A stretch of DNA of 64,000 nt from Millisia brevis NBRC 105863 (GTDB lineage: Bacteria; Actinomycetota; Actinomycetes; Mycobacteriales; Mycobacteriaceae), in the NCBI RefSeq assembly GCF_001552615.1, contig NZ_BCRN01000005.1:248001-312000 (forward strand). The letters are read 5' to 3'. The notes below the pieces were generated by a model. The model saw only the letters and a program-made list of their open reading frames with translations, ran no database searches and had not been told where the DNA came from. Below are positions 41,877 through 50,305 of this stretch, one piece after another. The first letter of the stretch is position 1; the number at the start of each line of letters is the position of its first letter. The position numbers and the translations under genes were made by a program.

Positions 41877-42962
41877 TTAACGCGCCGAACGGTAGGCCGT
41901 CATATAGGCGAGCTTGCCCGGCTTGGAGCTGCTGTAGGGAGCGGACAGGCTCGCCCACTCACCGCCGTCGGCCGGTTCGCCGTCGTTCCAGGCATCGAAC
42001 TTGCTCAGCTGAGCGGCGGTGTAGCCGGACACCGGATCGACGACGGCACTCGGGTCGAGCGCGACCTGCGCCTCGCTGATCTTCTGCACCAGGGCCAGCG
42101 AAGCGGCCCAATCGTTCTGGTCCCACGCGTTCACGTCCGCGGCGTAGTTCTCCCGCACCCAGGTGCCCCAGTAGAACTCCTGGAAGGGGACGGCGCCGTC
42201 GGCGGAGTAGCCGATATCGCGGGCGAAGTACAGCAGGCTGCGGTAGGGATCGTCCTGGAAGTTGGACAGCCCCACGCCCTTCGGCAGATCCTGCGGGGCG
42301 ACGGCGTTGCCGCTCGGATCGCGCAGCCAGACCCACTTGTTGTCCTGCATGACCTGCCAGAAGATCGGCTCGGGCAGGCCGGAGAGGTTGCCGATCACGC
42401 GCAGTCGCACGTGGGTGTCCAGGCCGCCCTGCAGATCCTCGGCGAAGGAGGTCAGCGTGTGGTGGCCGTCGGTGAGGTAGAGCGTTCCGCCGGGGCCGAT
42501 CACGACCGTCTTCATCGGCTCGATCGTGTCGGGGGTCTCCTCGCCGATCGGGACGGTGCAGGTGAACGACGACGAATCGAGCAGGGTCGCATCGGGTTCG
42601 ACCGACGCGGCCTCCTGCTGCCCGTTCGCCTCGCACCAGTCGTCGAACTTCTTGTTGATCTCGTCCTTGCTGAACTCGGGCGAGTAGCGGCCGAGCTTGT
42701 AGTAGACCTCGTCGTAGCCGAGCGACGGCTGGGTGGCGCGCACATCGCCGATCCGCACGTCGAGCAGGGTGTCCGGGTCCGCGCAGAGCGGGCCGGAGCC
42801 GGGCGCGATCAGGCAGGACGGATCCTTGACCACGGTGGCGCCGGCGGCGTCGGAGGGCTGGGCGGCCGCGGTGGGAGCGGCAAAGGCACCCGCGGCGACG
42901 AGGAGGGCGGGCGCGAGCAGCGCGCCGAGCGGCGCGGCCAACATCCGGCGGTAACGAGGCAC
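41877..42962 (-). CDS. Exported ParB/Srx-like domain protein
   Basis: A 361-residue protein with a clear signal peptide (MPRYRRMLAAPLGALLAPAL to about AAPTAAAQP, cleavage near residue 35). The mature part carries a ParB-like Srx-type domain (ParBc_2): DVRIGDVRATQPSLGYDEVYYKLGRY, TVVIGPGGTLYLTDGHHTLTSFAED, and a long C-terminal Trp-rich region (DPYRSLLYFARDIGYS, FQEFYWGTWVRE). Cysteines at the start of the mature region could form disulfides. The function outside the cytoplasm is unknown; DNA partitioning is not implied. Confidence 0.78.
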   Translation of the reverse strand: MPRYRRMLAAPLGALLAPALLVAAGAFAAPTAAAQPSDAAGATVVKDPSCLIAPGSGPLCADPDTLLDVRIGDVRATQPSLGYDEVYYKLGRYSPEFSKDEINKKFDDWCEANGQQEAASVEPDATLLDSSSFTCTVPIGEETPDTIEPMKTVVIGPGGTLYLTDGHHTLTSFAEDLQGGLDTHVRLRVIGNLSGLPEPIFWQVMQDNKWVWLRDPSGNAVAPQDLPKGVGLSNFQDDPYRSLLYFARDIGYSADGAVPFQEFYWGTWVRENYAADVNAWDQNDWAASLALVQKISEAQVALDPSAVVDPVSGYTAAQLSKFDAWNDGEPADGGEWASLSAPYSSSKPGKLAYMTAYRSAR

Positions 42963-43110
42963 GAAGTTCTCCTGGCGATTCGTATGCAGGGGCTACGACA
43001 CCGACGGGTGGTGGACCGAACGGGGTGCCGCTCCGGGTCAGGGTGCCGGCACGATCGGAACGGACCGTGCCGGTGCGGTGAACAGTGGCCGTCGTATCCG
43101 GGATCGGGCG

Positions 43111-43497
43111 TCAGCGAGCGTGAGCGCACGCCTGAATCAGGCCGCCGTCCGGATCGGTGATCGTCAACACCCACTGCGTCGGCAGTCGTTGGATGTCGCC
43201 GACGGTTGCCCCGAGGGCCGTCAGGTGGTCGCGCAGGTCGCGCAGCGCCACCTCGGAGTCGACGGCCAGGCCGAATCTCTCGACGCCCGGGGACGGCTCG
43301 GCGGTCCGAGCCCGGTCGTCGACGATTTTCACGTAGCGTCCGGAGCCGATCTCGACGATCACCATGCGCGGATGGCCGGTCCGGCCGGAGCTGTCGAATA
43401 CCGCCGTGCCGCCGAACATTCCGACATAGAAGTCGACCATCGCGTCGACACTGCGGGTGGCGACGGTGACGTGGTTGATCCCGATGGTGGCGGCCAT
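43111..43497 (-). CDS. VOC-family protein (glyoxalase-like)
   Basis: A 128-residue single VOC module: IGINHVTVATRSVDAMVDFYVGMFGGTAVF, then RMVIVEIGSGRYVKIV and a C-terminal WVLTITDPDGGLIQAC. His near the start and Glu in IEIGSG-type strands are plausible metal ligands. The substrate is unknown. The ATG at 43497 was taken because the longer frame adds only a low-complexity leader. Confidence 0.82.
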   Translation of the reverse strand: MAATIGINHVTVATRSVDAMVDFYVGMFGGTAVFDSSGRTGHPRMVIVEIGSGRYVKIVDDRARTAEPSPGVERFGLAVDSEVALRDLRDHLTALGATVGDIQRLPTQWVLTITDPDGGLIQACAHAR

Positions 43498-43603
43498 CCG
43501 CCCATCCTCCGCGGCCCCGACCCTGCTGGTCAACGGCAGCGGCCGCCGCCCACACCATGTGAGCGACGGCCGCCGGTGACGTCCGAGCGAACGCGGTGGT
43601 CGA

Positions 43604-44983
43604 CTACTCCACCGACTGCTTGTGGTTGCCGTTCTGCGGTTGCGGGGCGGACTGGCCGGTGCCCAGCGTGCCGAGCACTCCCTCGAGCTGCGGGAACAGT
43701 GTCGTCAACTGGGTGATGTTGTTCAGCGCGGCCTTCGGCAGGGCCGCGGCCCCGTCGGTGGACAGCACCGTGAGCCGGTCGATGTCCCCCATCGGCGCGG
43801 CGGCCGCGGCCACCAGCTTGGGCAGCATCTCGAGCTGCATCTGCAGCTTGCCGGACTCGTCCATCTTGGCCAGCGCGTCCGCCCGCTGGGCGATCGCCTG
43901 GGCCTCGGCGGCACCCTTGGCCGCCATCGCCGCGGCCTCGGCCTCACCCTCGCGCTGGGTGGCCTCGGCGCGAGCGACACGGGCGGCCTTGTCGGCGTCA
44001 CCGAGCCGGATATCGCGCTCGGCCTGCGCCTCGGCCGCACGGATAGCGGCCTGCTTCTGGGCCTCCGCATCGAGGATCGCCGCGGTCTTGCGGGCCTCCG
44101 CCTCCTGCTCGGCCTGGTAGCGGGCCGCGTCGGCGGGCTTGCGGATCTCGGTGTCGAGTTCGCGTTCCTTCAGCTCGGCACGACTGACCGCGACCGCCTG
44201 CTGGCGTTCGATGATCCGCTGCTCCTGCTCGGCGCGCGCCAACGGCCCGGCGGCATCGGACTGGGCGCGGGCGATCTCCTGCTCCTGCTGGTAGGTCGCG
44301 TTCTGGATCGCGTAGTCGCGCTCGGACTCCGAGACCTTCAGGCGAGCCTCGTTCGCCGCCTGCTGCGCCTCCTGATGCGCACGGGCCTCGGCGATCTCGG
44401 CTTCCTTCTTCTTCGACGCCAGCTCCGCGCGACCGATGTCCTGGTAGTAGGTCGACGTCGAATCGATCTCCTGGATCTGCAGGGTGTCGAGCACCAGACC
44501 CTGCACCTCGAGGTCGGACTTGGTCACGGACATCACCGACTGGGTCAGCGACTGCCGGTCCTGATAGATGTTCACCGCGCTCTGCTCGGCGACGATGCCG
44601 CGCAGCGAACCGGTGAGCACCTCGATCGCCGAGTTGGTGATCTTGTCCTGATCCCCCTGGAAGCGCTGGGCCGCGGCACGGATCTGATCCAGCTCGGCAC
44701 CGATCTTGATCATGGCGACCGCGCGCACGTTGATCTCGATGCCGTCCTTGGTCAGCGCCGAACGCACCTGGATCGGAATCTGGCGCGACGACATGTTCAG
44801 GTAGGCGTGCTTGTTGACGAACGGCAGCGCCACACCGCCGCCGCCGGGGATGATGCGCATCGCCCCGCCGCCGGTGATGATCAGCGCCTCGTTCGGGGAC
44901 GCCGTCTTGTACCAGCTCAGGACCGAGATGACGCCCAGGACGATCACCACGATCACCACCGCGGCAATGATCAGAATGGTCAT
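43604..44983 (-). CDS. floA: Flotillin/SPFH-domain protein
   Basis: A 459-residue flotillin that should scaffold membrane microdomains. An N-terminal membrane segment (about residues 3-25) precedes the SPFH domain (about 27-190, PNEALIITGGGAMRIIPGGGGVALPFV, RSALTKDGIEINVRAVAMIKI). A long Ala/Glu/Gln/Arg coiled coil follows (about 190-385, with repeated EAEARK/AEAQ-type segments), then the flotillin C-terminus QLEMLPKLVAAAAAPMGDIDRLTVLS. It lies downstream of a NfeD-like gene on the same strand, the conserved nfeD-flotillin arrangement. Confidence 0.92.
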   Translation of the reverse strand: MTILIIAAVVIVVIVLGVISVLSWYKTASPNEALIITGGGAMRIIPGGGGVALPFVNKHAYLNMSSRQIPIQVRSALTKDGIEINVRAVAMIKIGAELDQIRAAAQRFQGDQDKITNSAIEVLTGSLRGIVAEQSAVNIYQDRQSLTQSVMSVTKSDLEVQGLVLDTLQIQEIDSTSTYYQDIGRAELASKKKEAEIAEARAHQEAQQAANEARLKVSESERDYAIQNATYQQEQEIARAQSDAAGPLARAEQEQRIIERQQAVAVSRAELKERELDTEIRKPADAARYQAEQEAEARKTAAILDAEAQKQAAIRAAEAQAERDIRLGDADKAARVARAEATQREGEAEAAAMAAKGAAEAQAIAQRADALAKMDESGKLQMQLEMLPKLVAAAAAPMGDIDRLTVLSTDGAAALPKAALNNITQLTTLFPQLEGVLGTLGTGQSAPQPQNGNHKQSVE

Positions 44984-45096
44984 GCGTTCAGCTCTCCTCT
45001 CCGTACGCCGTGGGCGCTCAACGCATCACCACGACGCGCAATATCTCCGACGACGCCTGCTGCGTCGCCGGACCTGTCACCCGACCGGTGGGATCG

Positions 45097-45618
45097 CTAG
45101 GGGCGACCGGCCAACCAGTCCGGGCTCGCGTCGACCAACAACGTTCCGTCCTCGTCGGTGTCCACGACGATCACCCGCGAACCGACCGCCAACGGATCCG
45201 GCGTCTCGTGCGCCGGGCGTACCCGCTTGCGATAGCGCTCACCGTCGATGATCACGTCGGCCATACCGTCGTTGGACATCGTGGCGGGGTGCACGATCTC
45301 CCCGAAGGCGCCGACAAATCCCGCGGAGGTGATGGCCGCCGCGGAATCCTCGGTACGCCGCAGGCGGCGAGATACGTAGGACACCGGTACCGACGCGACC
45401 GCACCCACTCCGGCGGCCGCCGCCAGCGCGATCGGCAGCGCGCTGCCGCCTGTCGTCAGCACCAGACCGGTGACGCCGCCCGCCGCGAGGAAGGCCCCCA
45501 CCACCGGCATCGAGATCGCATCCGAGCCGAGGTCCGCGGCAAAGTCGGTTCCGGTCAGGAGTCCGAGCAGGAGGAAGACCACGCCGAGGCCGGCCGCTAC
45601 GACGAACAGCAGCTCCAT
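45097..45618 (-). CDS. NfeD-like membrane protein
   Basis: A 173-residue short NfeD homologue: three or four N-terminal membrane segments, then a soluble OB-fold domain at about residues 100-170 (SAGFVGAFGEIVHPATMSNDGMADVIIDGERYRKRV, VGSRVIVVDTDEDGTLLVD). NfeD partners flotillin in membrane organisation. The ATG at 45618 follows GGAGGG by 10 bases; a GTG at 45636 is less likely. 113 bases separate it from the flotillin gene. Confidence 0.87.
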   Translation of the reverse strand: MELLFVVAAGLGVVFLLLGLLTGTDFAADLGSDAISMPVVGAFLAAGGVTGLVLTTGGSALPIALAAAAGVGAVASVPVSYVSRRLRRTEDSAAAITSAGFVGAFGEIVHPATMSNDGMADVIIDGERYRKRVRPAHETPDPLAVGSRVIVVDTDEDGTLLVDASPDWLAGRP

Positions 45619-45956
45619 CGGTCGACGACCCTCCACCCGGTAGCGACCGTCCGGCCCGACGAGACCGCTGATGCCGGCCCGAGGATGACGTTGGGTCGAA
45701 GCGCGCCCCTACGCGCTTGCCCTTGTTCTACACCATGACCGCTCCGGTTCCGGCCGCCACGTGACCGCTCCGCGCGGCCTCGATCGGGGCGCCCGGCACG
45801 TGATCGACTGCCGTTCAGCACCATCCACTCCCGGCCCCGCAACAGCGGGAATCGAACCGCCCGGTCGATCGAGACCGCACTGTAATCAAAGCGGACCTCC
45901 GCGCCGAGCCGGACGGTCGTCCTATGGTGGGGGCGCTTCGCGAGGAAGGGGACCCT
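45619..45956. other. Intergenic region between nfeD and gluconate permease
   Basis: 338 bases between divergent genes. I see no coding potential with family similarity, no RNA gene and no convincing operator; only GC-rich sequence with short imperfect repeats and the GGAAGGGGA ribosome site of the permease at its right end. Two promoters must lie here, but I cannot place them with confidence. Confidence 0.5.
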
Positions 45957-47339
45957 GTGCAGACGATGGAACCGATCTACGGATCCGGCACCCTACTGCT
46001 GATCGCCGCCGGGGCGGTGGCATTGCTGCTGGTGCTGATCATGGCGCTGAAGATGCACGCCTTCCTGGCGTTGCTGGTGGTCAGTTACCTGACCGCGATC
46101 GCCTCCGGTGTCCCGGTGGCCGACGTCCCCGCGGTCACCACATCGGCATTCGGCAGCACCCTCGGCGCCGTGGGCCTGCTGGTCGGCCTCGGCGCGATGA
46201 TCGGCCGGGTGCTCGAAATGACCGGCGGCGCGCAGGTTCTCGCCGACACATTGGTCAGTCGTTTCGGCGAGAAGCGGGCCCCGTTCGCGCTCGGTATCGC
46301 GGCATTGCTGTTCGGTTTCCCGATCTTCTTCGACGCCGGCCTGGTGGTCTTCCTGCCGATCATCTTCTCGGTGGCCAAGCGTTTCGGCGGCTCGGTGCTG
46401 CTCTACGCGCTGCCCACGGCCGGCGCCTTCGCCGCGATGCACGCGATCGTCCCCCCACATCCCGGCCCGGTCACCGCGGCCACCGAGATCGGCGCGAACG
46501 TCGGCCTGACCCTGCTGGTGGGCGTGCCGGTGGCGATCATCGCCTGGTACGTCGGCGTCTACCTGTTCACGCTCGGCTACGGCGGGAAAGTGATGGTGCC
46601 GATCGATGATTCGGTGCTCACCGGCGGTGACGACCACGACGAGTCGACCGCCCGGCCGCCGAGCTTCGCGCACGTGCTGTTCATTCTGATCCTGCCGCTG
46701 ATCCTGATCGGTGGAAATACGATCATCACCACGCTGCGGGCGACCGGCTCGATCGGCCAGGACAACCTGTTCGCGGACGCGGTGGTGTTCATCGGGCAAA
46801 CCCCGGTCGCGCTGTTGATCACGCTGATGTTCGCCAGCTATACCCTGGGCACCCGCGGCCGATCGCTCGCGAAGCTCGAATCGATCCTCAACAGTGCGCT
46901 CGCCCCGATCTGCGCGATCATCCTGATCACCGGCGCGGGCGGCATGTTCGGTGGCGTGCTGCGGCACAGCGGGATCGGCGCCGCCCTGTCGGACTCGCTG
47001 GCCGATATGGGCCTGCCGCTGATCGTCTCGGCGTTCGTGATCGCCACGGTGCTGCGTGTGGCCCAGGGTTCGGCGACGGTGGCGCTGACCACCACCGCCG
47101 GTCTGATCTCGGCCGCCGTGATCGCCGAGGACCCGTCGTCGCTGCAGAAGGTCGCCCTGGTGATCGCGATCGCCGCCGGCGCCACGGTCCTGTCGCACGT
47201 CAACGATTCCGGATTCTGGCTGGTCAGCCGGTTCTTCGGGATGGACGTCAAGACCACGCTGCGCACCTGGACGGTCATGGAGACCACCCTGGGTCTGGCG
47301 ACCTTCGTACTCGCCCTGGGATTGTGGGCCATCGGATGA
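45957..47339 (+). CDS. gntP: Gluconate:H+ symporter (GntP family)
   Basis: A 460-residue permease of the gluconate/GntP family with about 12-14 membrane segments. Family motifs include FGSTLGAVGLLVGLGAMIGRVLE, GFPIFFDAGLVVFLPIIFSVAK, AFAAMHAIVPPHPGPVTAA and VLRVAQGSATVALTTTAGLI. The GTG at 45957 has GGAAGGGGA upstream; the ATG at 45966 is an alternative. Coupled to gluconokinase, giving a two-gene uptake and phosphorylation operon for gluconate. Confidence 0.92.
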   Translation: MQTMEPIYGSGTLLLIAAGAVALLLVLIMALKMHAFLALLVVSYLTAIASGVPVADVPAVTTSAFGSTLGAVGLLVGLGAMIGRVLEMTGGAQVLADTLVSRFGEKRAPFALGIAALLFGFPIFFDAGLVVFLPIIFSVAKRFGGSVLLYALPTAGAFAAMHAIVPPHPGPVTAATEIGANVGLTLLVGVPVAIIAWYVGVYLFTLGYGGKVMVPIDDSVLTGGDDHDESTARPPSFAHVLFILILPLILIGGNTIITTLRATGSIGQDNLFADAVVFIGQTPVALLITLMFASYTLGTRGRSLAKLESILNSALAPICAIILITGAGGMFGGVLRHSGIGAALSDSLADMGLPLIVSAFVIATVLRVAQGSATVALTTTAGLISAAVIAEDPSSLQKVALVIAIAAGATVLSHVNDSGFWLVSRFFGMDVKTTLRTWTVMETTLGLATFVLALGLWAIG

Positions 47340-47356
47340 CCGCGGAAGAGGACACG

Positions 47357-47878
47357 ATGACGGACGCCGCCGAGACCCCGGTCCTGCACCTGATCTTCAT
47401 GGGCGTCTCCGGCTCGGGGAAATCGACCGCGGCGCTTGCCGTACAGAAGCAACTGGGGTGGGAGTTCGCCGAGGGCGACGACTTCCATCCACCGGAGAAT
47501 GTCGCGAAGATGTCCGCCGGCCGGCCGCTGACCGACGAGGACCGGTGGGGCTGGCTCGAGAGCCTCGCCGCGTGGACCAAGGAGCGCGACGACGCCGGAA
47601 TCCCCACGCTGATGAGTTGTTCGGCGTTGCGGCGCAGCTATCGCGACGTCCTGCGCCGGGGCGGGGCGGGCACGTTCTTCGTGCACATGGTCGGCGACAA
47701 GGGGCTGCTGCTGCAGCGGATGAGCACGCGCGAACACTTCATGCCGCCCACGCTGCTCGAATCGCAGATCGACACCCTCGAACCGCTGCAGCCGGACGAG
47801 CCGGGGATGGAGATCGACGTATCGAACCCGCCCGACCGGATCGCGCGGATGGTGCTCGCCCGACTCGACCTCGGCTGA
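47357..47878 (+). CDS. gntK: Gluconokinase
   Basis: Phosphorylates gluconate to 6-phosphogluconate. The 173-residue product has the P-loop LIFMGVSGSGKSTAALAV, the substrate segment EFAEGDDFHPPENVAKMSAG, PLTDEDRWGWLESLA and SCSALRRSYRDVLR, all diagnostic for GntK. The ATG at 47357 follows AGAGGA by 4 bases; the ATG at 47336, overlapping the permease stop, is also possible and would add seven residues. Confidence 0.93.
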   Translation: MTDAAETPVLHLIFMGVSGSGKSTAALAVQKQLGWEFAEGDDFHPPENVAKMSAGRPLTDEDRWGWLESLAAWTKERDDAGIPTLMSCSALRRSYRDVLRRGGAGTFFVHMVGDKGLLLQRMSTREHFMPPTLLESQIDTLEPLQPDEPGMEIDVSNPPDRIARMVLARLDLG

Positions 47879-47993
47879 CCGCGCCCACCGGCCGGGGGCC
47901 AATTTCCACCGGTCGGGCCGATAGAGCCGGCACGGAACCTCCGGCGGGGATAGGTTCGTCTGTATTGGGACTGTTCGATTGGAAGGAGCGGGC

Positions 47994-49343
47994 GTGAGCC
48001 TGTACGCAGTGGTCGATCCGGCCACCGGAGATGTGGTCGCCGAATATCCCACCGCCACCGATGAGGAGGTGACCGCCGCGATCGACTCGGCCTACAGCAC
48101 GTACCAGAGCTGGGGTCGGACCTCGACCGTCGCACAGCGTGCCGCCCTGTTGTCGAAGGTCGCGCAGTTGCACGAGGAGCGCAAGGACGAACTCGCCAAG
48201 ATCATCAACCGGGAGATGGGCAAGCCCATCGACCAGAGCGTGGGTGAGGTCGAGTTCTGCGCGGCGATCTACCAGTACTACGCGGACAACGCGGAGAAGT
48301 TCCTGGCCGACGAGTCGATCGAGTTGGTCGACGGCGAGGGCAGCGCCTTCATCCGCCGCGAGCCGGTCGGCGTGCTGCTGGGCATCATGCCGTGGAACTA
48401 CCCGTACTACCAGATCGCCCGGTTCGCCGGCCCGAACCTGGGCATCGGCAACACCATCGTGCTCAAGCACGCTCCGCAGTGCCCCGAATCGGCGGCGGCC
48501 CTGCAGAAGATCTTCCTCGACGCCGGCTTCCCCGAGGGTGCGTACGTCAACATCTACGCGACCAACGAGCAGATCGCCGATGCGATCGCCAACCCGAAGA
48601 TCCAGGGTGTCTCGTTGACCGGCTCCGAGCGGGCCGGCGCCGCCGTCGCCGAGATCGCCGGACGCAACCTCAAGAAGGTCGTCCTCGAGCTCGGTGGCTC
48701 CGATCCGTTCATCCTGCTGTCCACCGACGATCTCGACGCGACCGTCGAGGCGGCGGTCGCCGGCCGCATGGAGAACACCGGCCAGGCCTGTAACGCCGCC
48801 AAGCGGTTCATCGTCGTCGAGGACCTCTACGACGACTTCGTCGCCAAGCTGACCGAGAAGATCGAGGCCTCCGCCGAGGGGCTGGCCCCGCTGTCCTCGA
48901 AGGCGGCCGCGACGCGGCTGGCCGAGCAGGTCGATTCGGCGGTGTCCTCCGGGGCGAACCTCGACGCGGCACCCGCCGCCGACGGCCCGGGCGCGTTCTT
49001 CGCTCCCGGCGTGCTGACCGGCGTCACCTCGGATTCGCCGTCGTACTACGACGAGTTGTTCGGCCCGGTCGCCACGGTGTACAAGGTCGCCGACGAGGCG
49101 GAGGCGGTCAAGCAGGCCAACGACACCCCCTTCGGGCTTGGCTCCTACGTCTTCACCACCGACCCGGATCAGGCGCTGCGGGTGGCCAAGCAGATCGAGG
49201 CGGGCATGGTGTTCGTCAACGCTGTCGGCGCCGAGGGTGTGGAACTGCCGTTCGGCGGGATCAAGCGCTCCGGTTTCGGCCGTGAACTCGGCCGCTTCGG
49301 CATGGACGAGTTCGTCAACAAGAAGATGATCCGCATCAGCTGA
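47994..49343 (+). CDS. gabD: Succinate-semialdehyde dehydrogenase
   Basis: NAD(P)-dependent oxidation of an aldehyde, most like succinate semialdehyde to succinate. The 449-residue protein has GIMPWNYPYYQIARFAGPNL, the cofactor loop SLTGSERAGAAVAEIAG, the general-base glutamate in LELGGSDPFIL and the catalytic cysteine in MENTGQACNAAKRF. The GTG at 47994 follows a strong GGAAGGAG. It stands alone, with a strong terminator hairpin after it; association with the gluconate genes is positional only. Confidence 0.9.
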   Translation: MSLYAVVDPATGDVVAEYPTATDEEVTAAIDSAYSTYQSWGRTSTVAQRAALLSKVAQLHEERKDELAKIINREMGKPIDQSVGEVEFCAAIYQYYADNAEKFLADESIELVDGEGSAFIRREPVGVLLGIMPWNYPYYQIARFAGPNLGIGNTIVLKHAPQCPESAAALQKIFLDAGFPEGAYVNIYATNEQIADAIANPKIQGVSLTGSERAGAAVAEIAGRNLKKVVLELGGSDPFILLSTDDLDATVEAAVAGRMENTGQACNAAKRFIVVEDLYDDFVAKLTEKIEASAEGLAPLSSKAAATRLAEQVDSAVSSGANLDAAPAADGPGAFFAPGVLTGVTSDSPSYYDELFGPVATVYKVADEAEAVKQANDTPFGLGSYVFTTDPDQALRVAKQIEAGMVFVNAVGAEGVELPFGGIKRSGFGRELGRFGMDEFVNKKMIRIS

Positions 49344-49361
49344 TTCATCGAGCACTCCGCA

Positions 49362-49399
49362 GCGGGCGTCGCGACCATCGAGGGTCGCGGCGCCCGCTG
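49362..49399 (+). terminator. Strong hairpin downstream of gabD
   Basis: A 16-base arm (49362-49377) pairs with 49384-49399 at 15 of 16 positions around a 6-base loop, starting 19 bases after the gabD stop. There is no T-tract, as often in high-GC Actinobacteria. Confidence 0.75.
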
Positions 49400-49559
49400 T
49401 GTGCGTCGGGGCCCGGGTAGAACTACCCGGGCCGATTGGGTGAGCGCTACGCATCCGATCGCCGCGTCGAGTTCCTAGCGTTGCGGTCGGACCGCCATCG
49501 GTGGGCCGAACCCGCTACGGTTTCAACGGGGCGGGCCGATCGATCGTCGAGGTGCGCAC

Positions 49560-50294
49560 ATGGATCTGTGGGTGGTGGTACCCGCACACAACGAGGAACG
49601 CCTGCTGCAGGGCACCCTGGCCGCGCTGGCCGCCCAGGACGATCGCGCGTTCACGCTGGTGGTCGTCGACAACGCGTCCACCGATCGCACCGCACGTCTC
49701 GCCGACAACTTCGCCGGTGCCGCAACGATTCCCACTGTTGTGCTCACCGAACCCGAGAAGGGTGTGGGGTCGGCCGTCGACACCGGCTTCCGGTACGCGA
49801 TCGAGCGCGGGGCGACCCATCTGGCCCGCACCGATGCCGACTGCCTGCCGCGATCGGATTGGATCGCCGCGGTGCGCCGGGGATTCGCCGCCGGCGGGGA
49901 GCTGGTCTGCGGTCGGATCGTCGCGCGCCGCGACGAGAACGGTCCGCTGCGCCGCGCCGCATTCCGGGTGATGGTGGTGGTCGCCGCCCGGTTCGGTCGC
50001 TACCGAGCGGCGAACCGCGGCCCCGACTTTCGGGTGCCGTACACCATGCACGCCGGCAACAACATGGCGATCACCACCGACCTGTACCAGCGCTGCGGGG
50101 GGATGCCGCGCCGGCCGTCACCGACCGACCGCACCTTCCTGAACCGGGTGCGGCGCACCACCGACCGGATCGTGCACCGCCGCGACATGATCTCGGCGAA
50201 TTCGATGCGCCGCATCACCGCCTACGGGATCTTCGGCACCGCCCGGTGGTACCTCGACCGCGGGCCGGGTCGCCGGACCCCCGACCCTCGATAG
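49560..50294 (+). CDS. Family 2 glycosyltransferase
   Basis: A 244-residue GT-A-fold transferase. DLWVVVPAHNEERLLQGTLAAL and TLVVVDNASTDRTARLADNF form the nucleotide-sugar-binding region; ARTDADCLPRSDWI contains the DxD-type metal site. No membrane segments, so the acceptor is met at the cytoplasm or inner-membrane face. It is closely similar to the second glycosyltransferase three kilobases on (opening DLWVV-PA-NE and VVVDN-STD), so the pair arose by duplication. First gene of the biosynthetic run; the gene after it starts 11 bases downstream. Confidence 0.87.
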   Translation: MDLWVVVPAHNEERLLQGTLAALAAQDDRAFTLVVVDNASTDRTARLADNFAGAATIPTVVLTEPEKGVGSAVDTGFRYAIERGATHLARTDADCLPRSDWIAAVRRGFAAGGELVCGRIVARRDENGPLRRAAFRVMVVVAARFGRYRAANRGPDFRVPYTMHAGNNMAITTDLYQRCGGMPRRPSPTDRTFLNRVRRTTDRIVHRRDMISANSMRRITAYGIFGTARWYLDRGPGRRTPDPR

Positions 50295-50305
50295 CGGGAC
50301 GGACG

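Noticed and set aside
47739-49454. A 571-codon open frame opposite the succinate-semialdehyde dehydrogenase
   Set aside because: The plus strand encodes a complete aldehyde dehydrogenase with catalytic motifs; the antisense frame is a GC-bias shadow.
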